In this document: piece by piece, positions 14,885 through 22,961 of the stretch | Layout of the letters: the number at the start of each line of letters is the position of its first letter | Position numbering within the stretch: position 1 is the first letter of the stretch | Source of the DNA: Acidimicrobiaceae bacterium | GTDB taxonomy: Bacteria > Actinomycetota > Acidimicrobiia > Acidimicrobiales > UBA8190 | Assembly: GCA_003151475.1 (NCBI GenBank) | Contig: PLXQ01000075.1 | Span: 1 to 64,000 of the forward strand | Direction of reading: 5' to 3' | Length of the DNA: 64,000 nt | The notes under the pieces: generated by a model | What the model was told of the DNA's origin: nothing | What the model saw: only the letters and a program-made list of their open reading frames with translations | Databases searched by the model: none | Made by a program: the position numbers and the translations under genes

Positions 14885-15808
14885 TTAGCCCGGGAGCTCG
14901 GTGCCAGGTGGCGTGGGCGGCTGCTGTTCGGGTCCCCAGTCGGTGCCCGTCCAGTAGCGGATCTGATCGGGGTTGACGGGGTCCGGGTACCAGCCGGCCG
15001 AGGGTCCGGTCGGCGGGGGCTGCTGTCCCGTGCCGGGAAATGCCAGTCCGGAGGAGGCGAAGGGGGCGGGTCGGCGGCGGAGGATGACGATGGCGGCGGT
15101 GAGGCCCAGGAGACCGACGGCGGCCAGGGCGACGCCGACCGTCCAGGAGTCACCGGGGCCAGAGTGAGCGGAGAGGGAGGTCTCGGTGGTGGGCATCGCC
15201 CGGTACTGGGCGAGAGCGATGGCATCGAGTTGGCGGAGGGTGAGGGTGTTGTTGGCCAGGGTGGCCAGAAGGTTGGCCCGGGCCCAGGTGACCGCCGTTG
15301 GGCTGGTGCCGTTGGGGGCCTTCCGGCAGACGACTTGGTGGGAGCCCGGAATCGAAGGCAGGGGGAGGTCGGTGAGAGGCGGGGAGCCGGTGGCTCCGGT
15401 GCAGTAGGCGGCGGCATCGGAGCCGGCGGCGCCCTTGGCCTCCTGGGCGCCGGACTGGTCCGGGGGACCAGAGGAGAATCCGACGAGGATGATCTCGAAG
15501 AGAGAGGTGGCGGTGGTGGGGTCCTGCCAGCCCTCGGCGGCGACGGCCGTTTTCAGGTTGGTGCCGGAGGCGGCGGCGGCCGCTTGGCGGGCCAGCGAAC
15601 TGACGAGGCTGTGCTGTTGGGCAGCGGGAAGCGGCTGCCAGCCGCGCAGCGGATTGGCGATGATGAAGCGGTCGATGGTGCTGTTGCCGGCGGCGGCGGC
15701 GGCAGGCGAGAGAAGAACCAGGAGGAGCAGAGGAACGGAGAGGGCGAAGAGGACGGTGAGAGGAACGGAACAGCTCGGCCGGAGTGGCGCTCGGGACGAG
15801 GACGTCAC
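14885..15808 (-). CDS. Secreted/membrane protein with C-terminal DUF2510 domain
   Basis: 307 aa. A signal peptide (VLFALSVPLLLLVLLSPAAA) leads to an extracytoplasmic part with two Cys (CTGATG and VVCRKAP). One membrane helix follows (VGVALAAVGLLGLTAAIVIL), then a Pro-rich cytoplasmic tail ending in GWYPDPVNPDQIRYWTGTDW, the short DUF2510 motif of actinobacteria. The topology suggests an envelope protein with a small cytoplasmic adaptor. Its start overlaps the stop of the osmC gene by four bases (ATGA), so the two are probably translated together. Confidence 0.75.
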   Translation of the reverse strand: MTSSSRAPLRPSCSVPLTVLFALSVPLLLLVLLSPAAAAAGNSTIDRFIIANPLRGWQPLPAAQQHSLVSSLARQAAAAASGTNLKTAVAAEGWQDPTTATSLFEIILVGFSSGPPDQSGAQEAKGAAGSDAAAYCTGATGSPPLTDLPLPSIPGSHQVVCRKAPNGTSPTAVTWARANLLATLANNTLTLRQLDAIALAQYRAMPTTETSLSAHSGPGDSWTVGVALAAVGLLGLTAAIVILRRRPAPFASSGLAFPGTGQQPPPTGPSAGWYPDPVNPDQIRYWTGTDWGPEQQPPTPPGTELPG

Positions 15809-16206
15809 CGAACGGCGATCGAGGTGACGACCTCGACATCGGGCGAGAGGCTGGCGCGGACCGGGCAGTTCTTGAGAGCGAGCTCCAGCGCTCGGTCGGC
15901 CGCCGGCCTCTCGATGACGCCGGTGACTTCGAAGGCGAGGACGATGCGGAGAAATCGGCCCGGGGGGAGGTCCTGCTGCTCGGATTCGACGACGACGGTC
16001 AGGGTGTCGAGTTGCTGGCGTTTCTTCTTGAGGACGACGACGACGTCGTAGGCCAGACAGGCGGCCAGGGAGAGCGGGAGGAGGTCAGAGGGCTTCGCCC
16101 CGTCGATCTCGGGATCGCCGGAGATGGGCAGGCGGAAATGGCGGGAGTCCTCCCCCTCGAAGAGCAGACCCCGTTGCCAGACGAGGCGTTGTGTGCCGGT
16201 CGCCAC
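15805..16206 (-). CDS. OsmC/Ohr family protein
   Basis: 133 aa. The two redox Cys of the family are present: Cys50 in LPLSLAAC and Cys114 in LKNCPVRASL. OsmC-type proteins reduce organic hydroperoxides. The length matches the short OsmC subfamily. GTG start at 16206. The downstream overlap with the DUF2510 protein suggests a two-gene operon. Confidence 0.85.
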   Translation of the reverse strand: MATGTQRLVWQRGLLFEGEDSRHFRLPISGDPEIDGAKPSDLLPLSLAACLAYDVVVVLKKKRQQLDTLTVVVESEQQDLPPGRFLRIVLAFEVTGVIERPAADRALELALKNCPVRASLSPDVEVVTSIAVR

Positions 16207-16343
16207 CCGGTGTCAGCCCCGCACCCGATGAGCGGGCCCCGGTCTCCGGCGGTCGATGTGCGGGGGCATCTGTCTTTTCTAGTCGGCGCCCTTGGGGGGT
16301 GGGAGTCATCTGGCCGTTGGCCGGGGTGAGTGGGACGGACCGG

Positions 16344-16349
16344 TAGCGT
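16344..16349 (+). promoter_or_regulatory. Leaderless-type -10 box of the 16357 hydrolase
   Basis: TAGCGT, seven bases before the ATG at 16357, with no ribosome binding site between. Confidence 0.55.
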
Positions 16350-16356
16350 CGACCCG

Positions 16357-17241
16357 ATGGCCGTGGCCGAGAGTGTTCCGTCCGGGGCGTGGGAGCCGTC
16401 GGGTCGGGCGAGAACGGCCGACGGGGTGGGGATCGCCTACTACGAGCTCGGGGGATCGGGGCCCGCTCTCCTGCTCGCCCATGCCACCGGCTTCTGCGGG
16501 GCGGTGCTCGCCCCCATGGCCGGCCGGCTGGCCGACCGTTTCCGCTGTATCGGATTCGACGAGCGCGGTCACGGCCGGTCCGATCGTCCGGAGGACGGGG
16601 ACTTCGGCTGGTACGGCTTCGCCGCCGACGTGCTCGCCGTGGTCGGTCATCTGGGGCTCGAGCGGCCCGCCGGATTCGGCCATTCCTGTGGGGCAGCGGC
16701 ACTGCTTCTGGCCGAGGAGGCCGAACCGGGGACGTTCTGCTCTCTGTACTGCTTCGAACCGATCATGTACCCGGGTGAGAGCCCCCTGGCCCCGACGCTC
16801 GGGGACAATCCGCTGTCCGCCGGCGCGCTGCGACGGCGGGAGAGCTTCGGGTCGCGGGCCGAGGCGCTGGGCAACTTCTCGGGCAAGGGCCCTTTTATGC
16901 GGCTCCACCCCGAGGTGCTGGCGGCCTATGTCGACAACGGTTTCGAGGCCCACGGTGACGGGATCCGGCTGTGCTGCCGCCGGGAGGACGAGGCCCAGGT
17001 CTACGACCACGGGCTGTCGCACGACGGCTTCGGGCATCTGGCCGAGATCGGCTGCCCCGTCCGCTTGGCCTGCGGGGCCGAGACCGATGCCGTCGGGGCC
17101 GACTTCCTGGCGCTGCTGCAGCAGCGGCTGGCCCGGTCCGAGGTGGAGGTCTTTCCCGGGATGGGCCACTTCGGCCCCCTGGAGGACCCCGATGCGGTGG
17201 CGCTGTCGGTGGCTCGGTCGCTCGAAGAGAGCGCGCCCTGA
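16357..17241 (+). CDS. Alpha/beta hydrolase
   Basis: 294 aa. The nucleophile elbow is GHSCGA with Ser110; the oxyanion region is AHATGFCG; GFDERGHGRSDRP is the typical strand-4 motif; the acid is likely in CGAETDAV and the catalytic His is in GMGHFGPLEDP near residue 275. The substrate (ester, epoxide or haloalkane type) cannot be told. A TAGCGT box seven bases upstream decides the ATG start. Confidence 0.85.
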   Translation: MAVAESVPSGAWEPSGRARTADGVGIAYYELGGSGPALLLAHATGFCGAVLAPMAGRLADRFRCIGFDERGHGRSDRPEDGDFGWYGFAADVLAVVGHLGLERPAGFGHSCGAAALLLAEEAEPGTFCSLYCFEPIMYPGESPLAPTLGDNPLSAGALRRRESFGSRAEALGNFSGKGPFMRLHPEVLAAYVDNGFEAHGDGIRLCCRREDEAQVYDHGLSHDGFGHLAEIGCPVRLACGAETDAVGADFLALLQQRLARSEVEVFPGMGHFGPLEDPDAVALSVARSLEESAP

Positions 17242-17267
17242 TGCACGTGAGCGTTACAGCCACGGCC

Positions 17268-17273
17268 TAGCCT
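17268..17273 (+). promoter_or_regulatory. Leaderless-type -10 box of the 17281 nuclease
   Basis: TAGCCT, seven bases before the GTG at 17281. Confidence 0.55.
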
Positions 17274-17280
17274 CGAACCC

Positions 17281-18102
17281 GTGGCCCTGACCCTCCCCCG
17301 CTCCCTGTCGCCCTCGAAGGTGAGCAGCTTCAAAGACTGCGCCCTGGCCTTCCGGTTCAGCGTGATCGACCGGCTGCCCGAGCCCGCCTCACCCCATGCC
17401 GTGAAGGGCACCCTGGTGCACAGCGCCCTGGAGGGCCTCTTCTGGGAGAACGGGCCCGGGGGGCGGACCCCCGAGGCGGCCCGGGCTTCGTTGGCGGCGG
17501 CCTGGGAGGAACTGCAGGAGGACCCCGAGTTCCTCGAACTGGAGCTGGCGGACGATCAGCGCCAGGCCTTCCTGGCCGACGCCGAGGGTCTGGTGGCGGG
17601 ATACTTCCGGCTGGAGGACCCGAACGCCGTGACCACCGTCGGTGTCGAGCTTCTGCTCGAGGCGGAGGTCGGTGGGCTTTTGCTGCGGGGGATCATCGAC
17701 CGGCTCGATGTGACCCCGGAGGGCGAGTTCATCGTGGTCGACTACAAGACGGGCCGGGTGCCGAGCGAGATGCAGGAGCAGAGCCGGTTGGGCGGCGTGC
17801 AGTTCTACGCCCTGCTGTGCGAGCAGGTTCTGGGCCGGCGTCCGGTGAGCGTGCGGCTGCTCTATCTGAAGGAGCCGATCGTGATCGCCGCCGACCCGTC
17901 CGAGCAGGCGCTGCGGGGTCTGCGGCAGCGGACGGCGGCCGTGTGGAGCGCCATCGAGCGGGCCTGTGAGGACGAGGACTTCCGGCCGAAGCCGTCGGGG
18001 CTGTGCAACTGGTGCAACTTCCAGTCGCTGTGTCCCGCCTTCGGAGGAGATCCGGCGCTGGCCTCGGCTCTGAGCGCCGAACTGCACGGCGCCCCCGCCT
18101 GA
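17281..18102 (+). CDS. PD-(D/E)XK nuclease, RecB/Cas4-like with Fe-S cluster residues
   Basis: 273 aa. The nuclease core shows His of GTLVHSALEG, Asp140 in GIIDRLD, and Asp154-x-Lys156 in VVDYKTG followed by Gln in QFYALL. Four Cys fit an iron-sulfur cluster as in AddB, Cas4 and RecB-family exonucleases: Cys20 near the N-terminus and C-x2-C-x5-C at residues 242-251. No helicase or cas genes are nearby, so this is the stand-alone actinobacterial RecB-family exonuclease, probably in DNA repair. It begins seven bases after TAGCCT. Confidence 0.85.
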   Translation: MALTLPRSLSPSKVSSFKDCALAFRFSVIDRLPEPASPHAVKGTLVHSALEGLFWENGPGGRTPEAARASLAAAWEELQEDPEFLELELADDQRQAFLADAEGLVAGYFRLEDPNAVTTVGVELLLEAEVGGLLLRGIIDRLDVTPEGEFIVVDYKTGRVPSEMQEQSRLGGVQFYALLCEQVLGRRPVSVRLLYLKEPIVIAADPSEQALRGLRQRTAAVWSAIERACEDEDFRPKPSGLCNWCNFQSLCPAFGGDPALASALSAELHGAPA

Positions 18103-18166
18103 GCTGCCGGCGCCCCGTTCGGGGGCCCGGTGGAATGGGTCGTCGCCGAAAGAGGTTGGAGGGAGC

Positions 18167-18772
18167 ATGAACGCCCTTACCTTCGCTGTGACCTTCGACT
18201 ACCGGTGCCCCTTCGCCCGCAATGTGCACGAGCACCTGGTGACGGCCATGGAGGGGGGTGCCGACTGGGAGGTCGAGTACCTGCCTTTCTCTTTGACGCA
18301 GTCGCATGTCGAAGAGGGTGAGGAGCCGGTGTGGGACAGGGCCGACAAGACGCCGGACCTGATCGCCATCGAAGCGGGGCTGGTCGTGCGCGACCTGTTC
18401 CCCGAGCGCTTCCCCGACGTCCATATCGCGCTCTTCGCCGCCCGTCATGACCAAGGACAAGACCTACGGCAGCAGGCCGTGATCGGCGAGGTGCTCGAAG
18501 CGAACGGTGTCGGGGCCGACGATGTCTTCGCCGCCATCGCCGAGGGATGGCCGCGCCAAGCCTTCCGCAAAGCACACGAGGCGGCCGTGAATGATCACCA
18601 GGTGTTCGGGGTGCCGACCTTCATCTCCGGAGAGGCGTCGGCCTTCGTCCGGATCATGACGAGGCCCGAGGGCGACGGGGAGCGGGCCCGGACGACCATC
18701 GAGAGCATCCTCGAGTTGCTGCTCGGTCATCCCGAGATCAACGAGTTCAAGCACACCTCGATCTCTCGCTGA
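18167..18772 (+). CDS. DsbA-family (FrnE/HCCA isomerase-like) thioredoxin-fold protein
   Basis: 201 aa. It starts with a strand and a YRCPFAR motif (Cys14-Pro), matching DsbA-like proteins with a single active-site Cys. The cis-Pro loop is FGVPTFI near residue 150, and the helical insertion between is of the DsbA type. There is no signal peptide, so it acts in the cytoplasm, perhaps as an isomerase or glutathione/mycothiol-linked enzyme. A GGAGGGAGC sequence precedes the ATG. It is convergent with the oxidoreductase at 18806. Confidence 0.8.
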   Translation: MNALTFAVTFDYRCPFARNVHEHLVTAMEGGADWEVEYLPFSLTQSHVEEGEEPVWDRADKTPDLIAIEAGLVVRDLFPERFPDVHIALFAARHDQGQDLRQQAVIGEVLEANGVGADDVFAAIAEGWPRQAFRKAHEAAVNDHQVFGVPTFISGEASAFVRIMTRPEGDGERARTTIESILELLLGHPEINEFKHTSISR

Positions 18773-18805
18773 GCTGAGCGGTGCTGTCTGAGAAGCCGCC
18801 GGGGT

Positions 18806-19708
18806 TCAGGCCAAGGTGCCGAGCAGGGCGAAGGTGCGGCGGACCTCCTCGGGTGTGCCGTAGGCGACGGCGGAGAATTCCGTGGCCCCGGCATCGGCCA
18901 GGCGGGCAATGACGGCCGCGACCTCTTCCTCGGTGCCGACTATGGCCACGTCGGGCGGCCCCGCCGCGCCTTCGCGGTCGAGCATGGCCCGGTACGACGG
19001 CAGCTGGCCGTAGACGGAGAAGATCCGCCCCGCCCGCTCCCGGGCGGCCTCGGGGTCGTTCGTGACACAGACGGGCAGGGTCACGACCACCTGGGGGGCG
19101 GGCCGGCCCGCCTTGTATGCCGCCGACGTGATGGTGGGGACGATGTGATCGGCCAGGGTGTTGAGACCGACCATCCAGGTGATGGTGCCCGAAGCCATCC
19201 GGGCGGCGATGCCGAGCATGACGGGTCCGAGGGCGGCGACGAGGACGGGGGGTGCGGTGGCGCCCTCGGTCTCGGGTGGTCCGAGGGTGTTGGCCGCCAG
19301 GACCTCACCTTGGAACGAGACCTGCTCCCCCGCCAGCATGGGCATCAGGATCGAGAGGTACTCCTCCATGTAGCGGGCCGGCCGGTCGAAGGAGAAGCCC
19401 CACATCCCCTCCACCACCATCTGGTGGGAGAGGCCGATCCCGAGAGCGAGACGACCGCCGGTCGCCGCCTGGACGGTCAGGGCCTGGGCCGCCATCACGG
19501 TGGGGTGCCGGGGATGGACGGGGATGACGGCCGTGCCCAGGGTGATGTCGGGCACCTCCCGGCCCACGACGGCCAGGGCCGTCAGGGTGTCCCAGCCGAA
19601 GATCTGCGACGACCACAACGACGAGACACCGGTAGCGGCCAGATCCTTCGCCCGGGTCACGACCGCTTCGATCGTCCCCCCCATCTCGAGCCCCAGCCCG
19701 ATCCGCAT
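18806..19708 (-). CDS. LLM-class F420-type oxidoreductase
   Basis: 300 aa luciferase-like TIM barrel. MRIGLGLEMGG, the SSLWSSQIFGWD segment, TLGTAVIPVHPRHP and GRLALGIGLSHQ are family marks of the mycobacterial-type F420-dependent enzymes. GAGGAGGAGACA before the ATG at 19708 decides the start. The substrate is unknown. It is the second of four such genes here and lies upstream of, but divergent from, purE. Confidence 0.85.
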   Translation of the reverse strand: MRIGLGLEMGGTIEAVVTRAKDLAATGVSSLWSSQIFGWDTLTALAVVGREVPDITLGTAVIPVHPRHPTVMAAQALTVQAATGGRLALGIGLSHQMVVEGMWGFSFDRPARYMEEYLSILMPMLAGEQVSFQGEVLAANTLGPPETEGATAPPVLVAALGPVMLGIAARMASGTITWMVGLNTLADHIVPTITSAAYKAGRPAPQVVVTLPVCVTNDPEAARERAGRIFSVYGQLPSYRAMLDREGAAGPPDVAIVGTEEEVAAVIARLADAGATEFSAVAYGTPEEVRRTFALLGTLA

Positions 19709-19826
19709 TGTCTCCTCCTCACGTCCGACCCTGACTGCGGTCGGCTCTCCATCCCCCGGTCGGCCGGGGCCACTCATCCTGGCAGTACCGTTCGCACTGT
19801 GCCCGCTCTCGGCGAGGTCGGGCGCC

Positions 19827-19869
19827 CTGCCATCACCCCGGTTAGCGCCACTGCCATCACCCCGGTTAG
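19827..19869. repeat. 19-bp direct repeat, two copies
   Basis: CTGCCATCACCCCGGTTAG occurs at 19827-19845 and 19851-19869, identical, with a 24-base period. It lies in the gap before purE, about 80 bases from its start. Confidence 0.85.
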
Positions 19870-19950
19870 AAGGTGCGGCGGCAACAAGAAAGAATGCGAG
19901 ACCGGGCCGGGGCCAGGGGCCAGGTCCGCACGACCACCGGGAGACGAGCC

Positions 19951-20442
19951 ATGAGCGTGGGCATAGTGATGGGCAGCGCATCGGATGCGCCCGTGATGGA
20001 GGCCGCCGTCGAGGTGCTCCGCGATTTCGAGATCCCCTTCGAGGTGCGGGTCCTCTCCGCCCACCGGACACCGGACGATGCTCTCGACTTCTCCCGTCAG
20101 GCGGCCGCCAACGGCCGGCGTGTCCTGATCGCGGGCGCGGGGGGAGCCGCCCATCTGGCCGGGGTCCTGGCCGCCGTCACCGCTCTCCCTGTCATCGGCG
20201 TTCCCATCGCCGTGGGCGGCCTCGGGGGCCTCGACTCCCTGCTGGCCATGGTCCAGATGCCGAAGGGAGTCCCCGTGGCCACCGTGGCCGTGAACGGAGC
20301 GGGGAACGCGGCGCTGCTGGCCGTCCGGATACTGGCGCTCTCCGACGAAAGGCTGGCCACGGCCCTGACCCTGCACCGCGACGACATGGCGGCCAAGGTC
20401 CGCGCCGCCGACGAGGAGATCCGGACCCGCTTCGCGCAGTAG
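19951..20442 (+). CDS. purE: N5-carboxyaminoimidazole ribonucleotide mutase (PurE)
   Basis: 163 aa class I PurE of the purine pathway, which converts N5-CAIR to CAIR. Visible motifs are VGIVMGSASD at the N-terminus, VLSAHRTPDD near residue 38, AGAGGAAHLAGVLAA and VPIAVGGLGGLDSLLAMVQMP split over the active site. The start is the ATG at 19951, preceded by CGGGAGACGAGCC; longer frames upstream look unconserved. PurK, often adjacent, is not in this window. Confidence 0.93.
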   Translation: MSVGIVMGSASDAPVMEAAVEVLRDFEIPFEVRVLSAHRTPDDALDFSRQAAANGRRVLIAGAGGAAHLAGVLAAVTALPVIGVPIAVGGLGGLDSLLAMVQMPKGVPVATVAVNGAGNAALLAVRILALSDERLATALTLHRDDMAAKVRAADEEIRTRFAQ

Positions 20443-20515
20443 CGGTCATCCGCCTGATCTTGCTCCCCGATGCGACGAGGAGATCCGGCGGCCAAAGGCT
20501 GACAGGCTGGGCCGG

Positions 20516-21409
20516 ATGCGGATCGTCGTCACCGGTGCCAGCGGGCTGATCGGCCGGGCCCTTCTTCGCGCTCTCTTGTCCGCGGGTCACGAGACCACCG
20601 TCCTCGTCCGCCGGGCCGCCGGGCCCGGTGAGGCGCGCTGGGATCCGGCGGCGGCCACCATCGAGCCGGCAGCCCTCGAGGGGGCCGGGGCCGTCGTCCA
20701 CCTAGCCGGTGCCGGCATCGGTGACAGCCGCTGGTCGGCGGCACGGAAGGAAATCATCCTGCGCAGCCGGCTCGATTCGACGACCCTGCTGGCGCGCACC
20801 CTGGCCGCGCTCGAGAACCCACCGTCGGTATTGGTCAGCGCGTCGGCCATGGGCTACTACGGCGACAGGGGCGACGAGGAGCTCACCGAGGCCAGTGGCC
20901 CGGGCAGCGGCTTCCAGGCCGAGGTCTGCCGCGCCTGGGAGGAGTCGACGGCGCCGGCCGAAGCGGCCGGACTCCGGGTCGTCCATCTCCGCTCCGCCGT
21001 CGTTCTCTCCCGCCACGGAGGGGCGCTCGGCCGGCAGCTCCCTCTGTTTCGTTTCGGTCTCGGGGGAAGGCTCGGCAGCGGCAAGCAGTGGCTCAGCTGG
21101 ATAACGCTGCGCGATGAGATCGGCGTCATCCTCCGCGCCATCGAGGACAGCTCTCTGGTCGGTCCCCTGAACGCGTCGGCGCCGGCACCGGTCACCAACC
21201 GGGAGTTCACCAAGGCGCTCGGCCGGGCGCTGCACCGTCCGGCGGTCTTCGCCGTGCCGCCGTTCGCTCTCCGGCTCGCCCTCGGCCGGCAGTTGGCCGA
21301 CGAGCTTCTGCTCGGAAGCTTGCGGGTCCTGCCCGGCCGTCTGACGGAGCTGGGCTACCGGTTCCAGGACCCCGCACTACCCGGGGCTTTGCAGGAGGCG
21401 CTCCGCTAG
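20516..21409 (+). CDS. TIGR01777/YfcH-type NAD-dependent epimerase family protein
   Basis: 297 aa. The Rossmann start MRIVVTGASGLIG has the GxxGxxG loop at residues 7-13. SASAMGYYGDRGDEELTE with Tyr and VCRAWEES with Trp are signatures of the YfcH/SDR39U1 branch, and the DUF1731 C-terminal domain ends with LGYRFQDPALPGALQEALR. The physiological substrate is unknown. A degenerate CAGGCT box is seven bases before the ATG. Confidence 0.87.
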   Translation: MRIVVTGASGLIGRALLRALLSAGHETTVLVRRAAGPGEARWDPAAATIEPAALEGAGAVVHLAGAGIGDSRWSAARKEIILRSRLDSTTLLARTLAALENPPSVLVSASAMGYYGDRGDEELTEASGPGSGFQAEVCRAWEESTAPAEAAGLRVVHLRSAVVLSRHGGALGRQLPLFRFGLGGRLGSGKQWLSWITLRDEIGVILRAIEDSSLVGPLNASAPAPVTNREFTKALGRALHRPAVFAVPPFALRLALGRQLADELLLGSLRVLPGRLTELGYRFQDPALPGALQEALR

Positions 21410-21445
21410 TACCCGGAAGTACTCAGCGAGATGGCGTTTGGCTCT

Positions 21446-21481
21446 TGTCGCCCAGCTGTCGGTCGTCGCCCGGCTGTCGCT
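21446..21481. repeat. 18-bp tandem repeat, two copies
   Basis: TGTCGCCCAGCTGTCGGT and CGTCGCCCGGCTGTCGCT, adjacent. The array fills the gap between two convergent genes and touches the stop codon of the minus-strand oxidoreductase at 21481. Confidence 0.65.
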
Positions 21482-22440
21482 CAGCCGGCGGAGGGAGCGA
21501 GTCCCTCCACCGTCTTGGCCAGGTCGTCCCCACCGGGGAGTAGCGCGAGCACGGGAACGGTCACCCCGTTCTCCACGTAGCGTCCGATATGGGCCCGGCA
21601 CTCGTCGTAGGAACCGTGGACCACGAGGGCGTCGACCACCTCGTCGGGGATGGCGGCCAGGGCCGCCTTGCGCTCCCCCGCCGCCCAGGCGGACCACATC
21701 TCCTCGAGCAGCGGTCCCCGTCCGAGCCAGCGGTGGAACTCGGCGTAGACGGCGACGTTCAGATAGGCGGCGATGCCTATCCGGCCCACGGCGCGCGCCC
21801 GCTCGCTGTCCTCGGTCGGACAGACGAAGATCCGGGCCACGACCTCCTTGCCCGGTCCCACCTCGGCCACCGTCGTCCGGACGTCCTCGGCCGAGAGCCA
21901 GTTGATGATGGCGCCGTCGGATTCCCGCCCGGCCAGCCGCAACATTCCGGGACGGAGCGCCGCCACATAGACCGGCGGTATCTGCACGGGCGGCCGACCC
22001 AGTCGGAAGCCGCGCACCGTGAAGGTCTCGAACTCGGCATCGACCTTCTCGCCCGTGAGCGCCAGACGGAGAAATCGCACCGTGTCGCGGACCCGCTGGT
22101 ACGGCCGATCGAACGGCACGGCGTTCCAGCGTTCGACGATCACGTCGGAGGACGAGCCCACCCCGAGGGCGAAGCGCCCGGGGGCCAGCTCCGCCATGGT
22201 GGCGGCCTGCATGGCGAGCAGTCCCGGTCCCCGCGTGTAGACGGGCACGACCGCCGTTCCGAGCTGCAAGCCGGGGGCGGCCACGGCGGCCAGGGCCAGC
22301 GGCGTGAAGCCGTCGGCCCCGTTGGCCTCACCGGTCCAGACATCTGTGTAGCCGAGCTCGGCCAGCCGCTCGTACCAGGCCCCGTGCTCGGACAGAGGAA
22401 CGTGGTCGAAGGGGACGGTGATTCCGTATCGGTTGGGCAC
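21481..22440 (-). CDS. LLM-class F420-type oxidoreductase
   Basis: 319 aa luciferase-like enzyme of the TIGR03564/TIGR03619-like type. Typical segments are LAELGYTDVWTGEANG, LQLGTAVVPVYTRGP, ELAPGRFALGVGSSSDVIVE and PPVYVAALRPGML. The substrate is unknown. It starts with GTG at 22440. It is divergent from a small basic protein. Third of four family members in the window. Confidence 0.85.
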   Translation of the reverse strand: MPNRYGITVPFDHVPLSEHGAWYERLAELGYTDVWTGEANGADGFTPLALAAVAAPGLQLGTAVVPVYTRGPGLLAMQAATMAELAPGRFALGVGSSSDVIVERWNAVPFDRPYQRVRDTVRFLRLALTGEKVDAEFETFTVRGFRLGRPPVQIPPVYVAALRPGMLRLAGRESDGAIINWLSAEDVRTTVAEVGPGKEVVARIFVCPTEDSERARAVGRIGIAAYLNVAVYAEFHRWLGRGPLLEEMWSAWAAGERKAALAAIPDEVVDALVVHGSYDECRAHIGRYVENGVTVPVLALLPGGDDLAKTVEGLAPSAG

Positions 22441-22477
22441 GACACTGAGTGTTACACCCCGCTGTCACCCTGTACCT

Positions 22478-22855
22478 GTGACAGCCGCCCGGAACTTGCC
22501 CCAGCAGAAGCGCCTCTACCAGCCCCCCCTGCCCTGGAAGGCCGACCCCGGACTCGGCGGCCCCACCACCTCGGTCCGGTCGACCGCGCCGGCCAACCCC
22601 AAGCTGCCCACGAAGGGGCGCCGGAGCACCGCCGATAGTCGGCAGGCCACCCGTCAGACGAGCCGTCCGGCCCCCGGTCAGACGAACCGTCAGGCCAGCG
22701 GACCGGCACTGCCTGCCCGGCGGGCGGTCTCTTACGGCGACTGGCGGCTCGACGAGAAGACCCGACGGGCCGGTCGCCAGGGCGTGGCCTTGGCCCGGGC
22801 CGCCCTGGCCGGGGCCAGCTCTCCGGCGGAGCGCCGCCACGCCGACGCCGCCTGA
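22478..22855 (+). CDS. Hypothetical basic Pro/Thr/Arg-rich protein
   Basis: About 125 aa, not recognised. The N-terminus (QQKRLYQPPLPWKADPGLGG) looks conserved in style, the middle is a low-complexity Thr/Arg/Pro stretch with duplicated GQTNRQAS-like units, and the end (YGDWRLDEKTRRAGRQGVAL) is helical and basic. The GTG at 22478 is the likely start; there is no clear ribosome binding site. The stop codon lies inside the first copy of a 21-bp direct repeat. Confidence 0.45.
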   Translation: MTAARNLPQQKRLYQPPLPWKADPGLGGPTTSVRSTAPANPKLPTKGRRSTADSRQATRQTSRPAPGQTNRQASGPALPARRAVSYGDWRLDEKTRRAGRQGVALARAALAGASSPAERRHADAA

Positions 22856-22907
22856 TCAGCCGTTCCCGGTGATTGCCGGCGTCGCGTGATCAGCCGTTCC
22901 CGGTGAT
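22853..22907. repeat. 21-bp direct repeat with a 34-base period
   Basis: TGATCAGCCGTTCCCGGTGAT at 22853-22873 and 22887-22907, identical; similarity continues imperfectly into the 13-base spacer, so the true unit is about 34 bases. The first copy contains the TGA stop of the preceding gene. Confidence 0.85.
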
Positions 22908-22948
22908 CGCCGACGCCAGGCGCGGCCCGTCCCGACAGCGGTAGGCGC

Positions 22949-22954
22949 TACCGT
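22949..22954 (+). promoter_or_regulatory. Leaderless-type -10 box of chbG-like gene
   Basis: TACCGT, seven bases before the ATG at 22962. Confidence 0.55.
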
Positions 22955-22961
22955 CGCGGGC

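Noticed and set aside
14855-16051. A 398-codon plus-strand open frame, Gly-rich
   Set aside because: Antisense to the DUF2510 protein; composition is typical of a mirrored high-GC gene.
18940-19990. A polycistronic link between the 18806-19708 oxidoreductase and purE
   Set aside because: They are on opposite strands and diverge.
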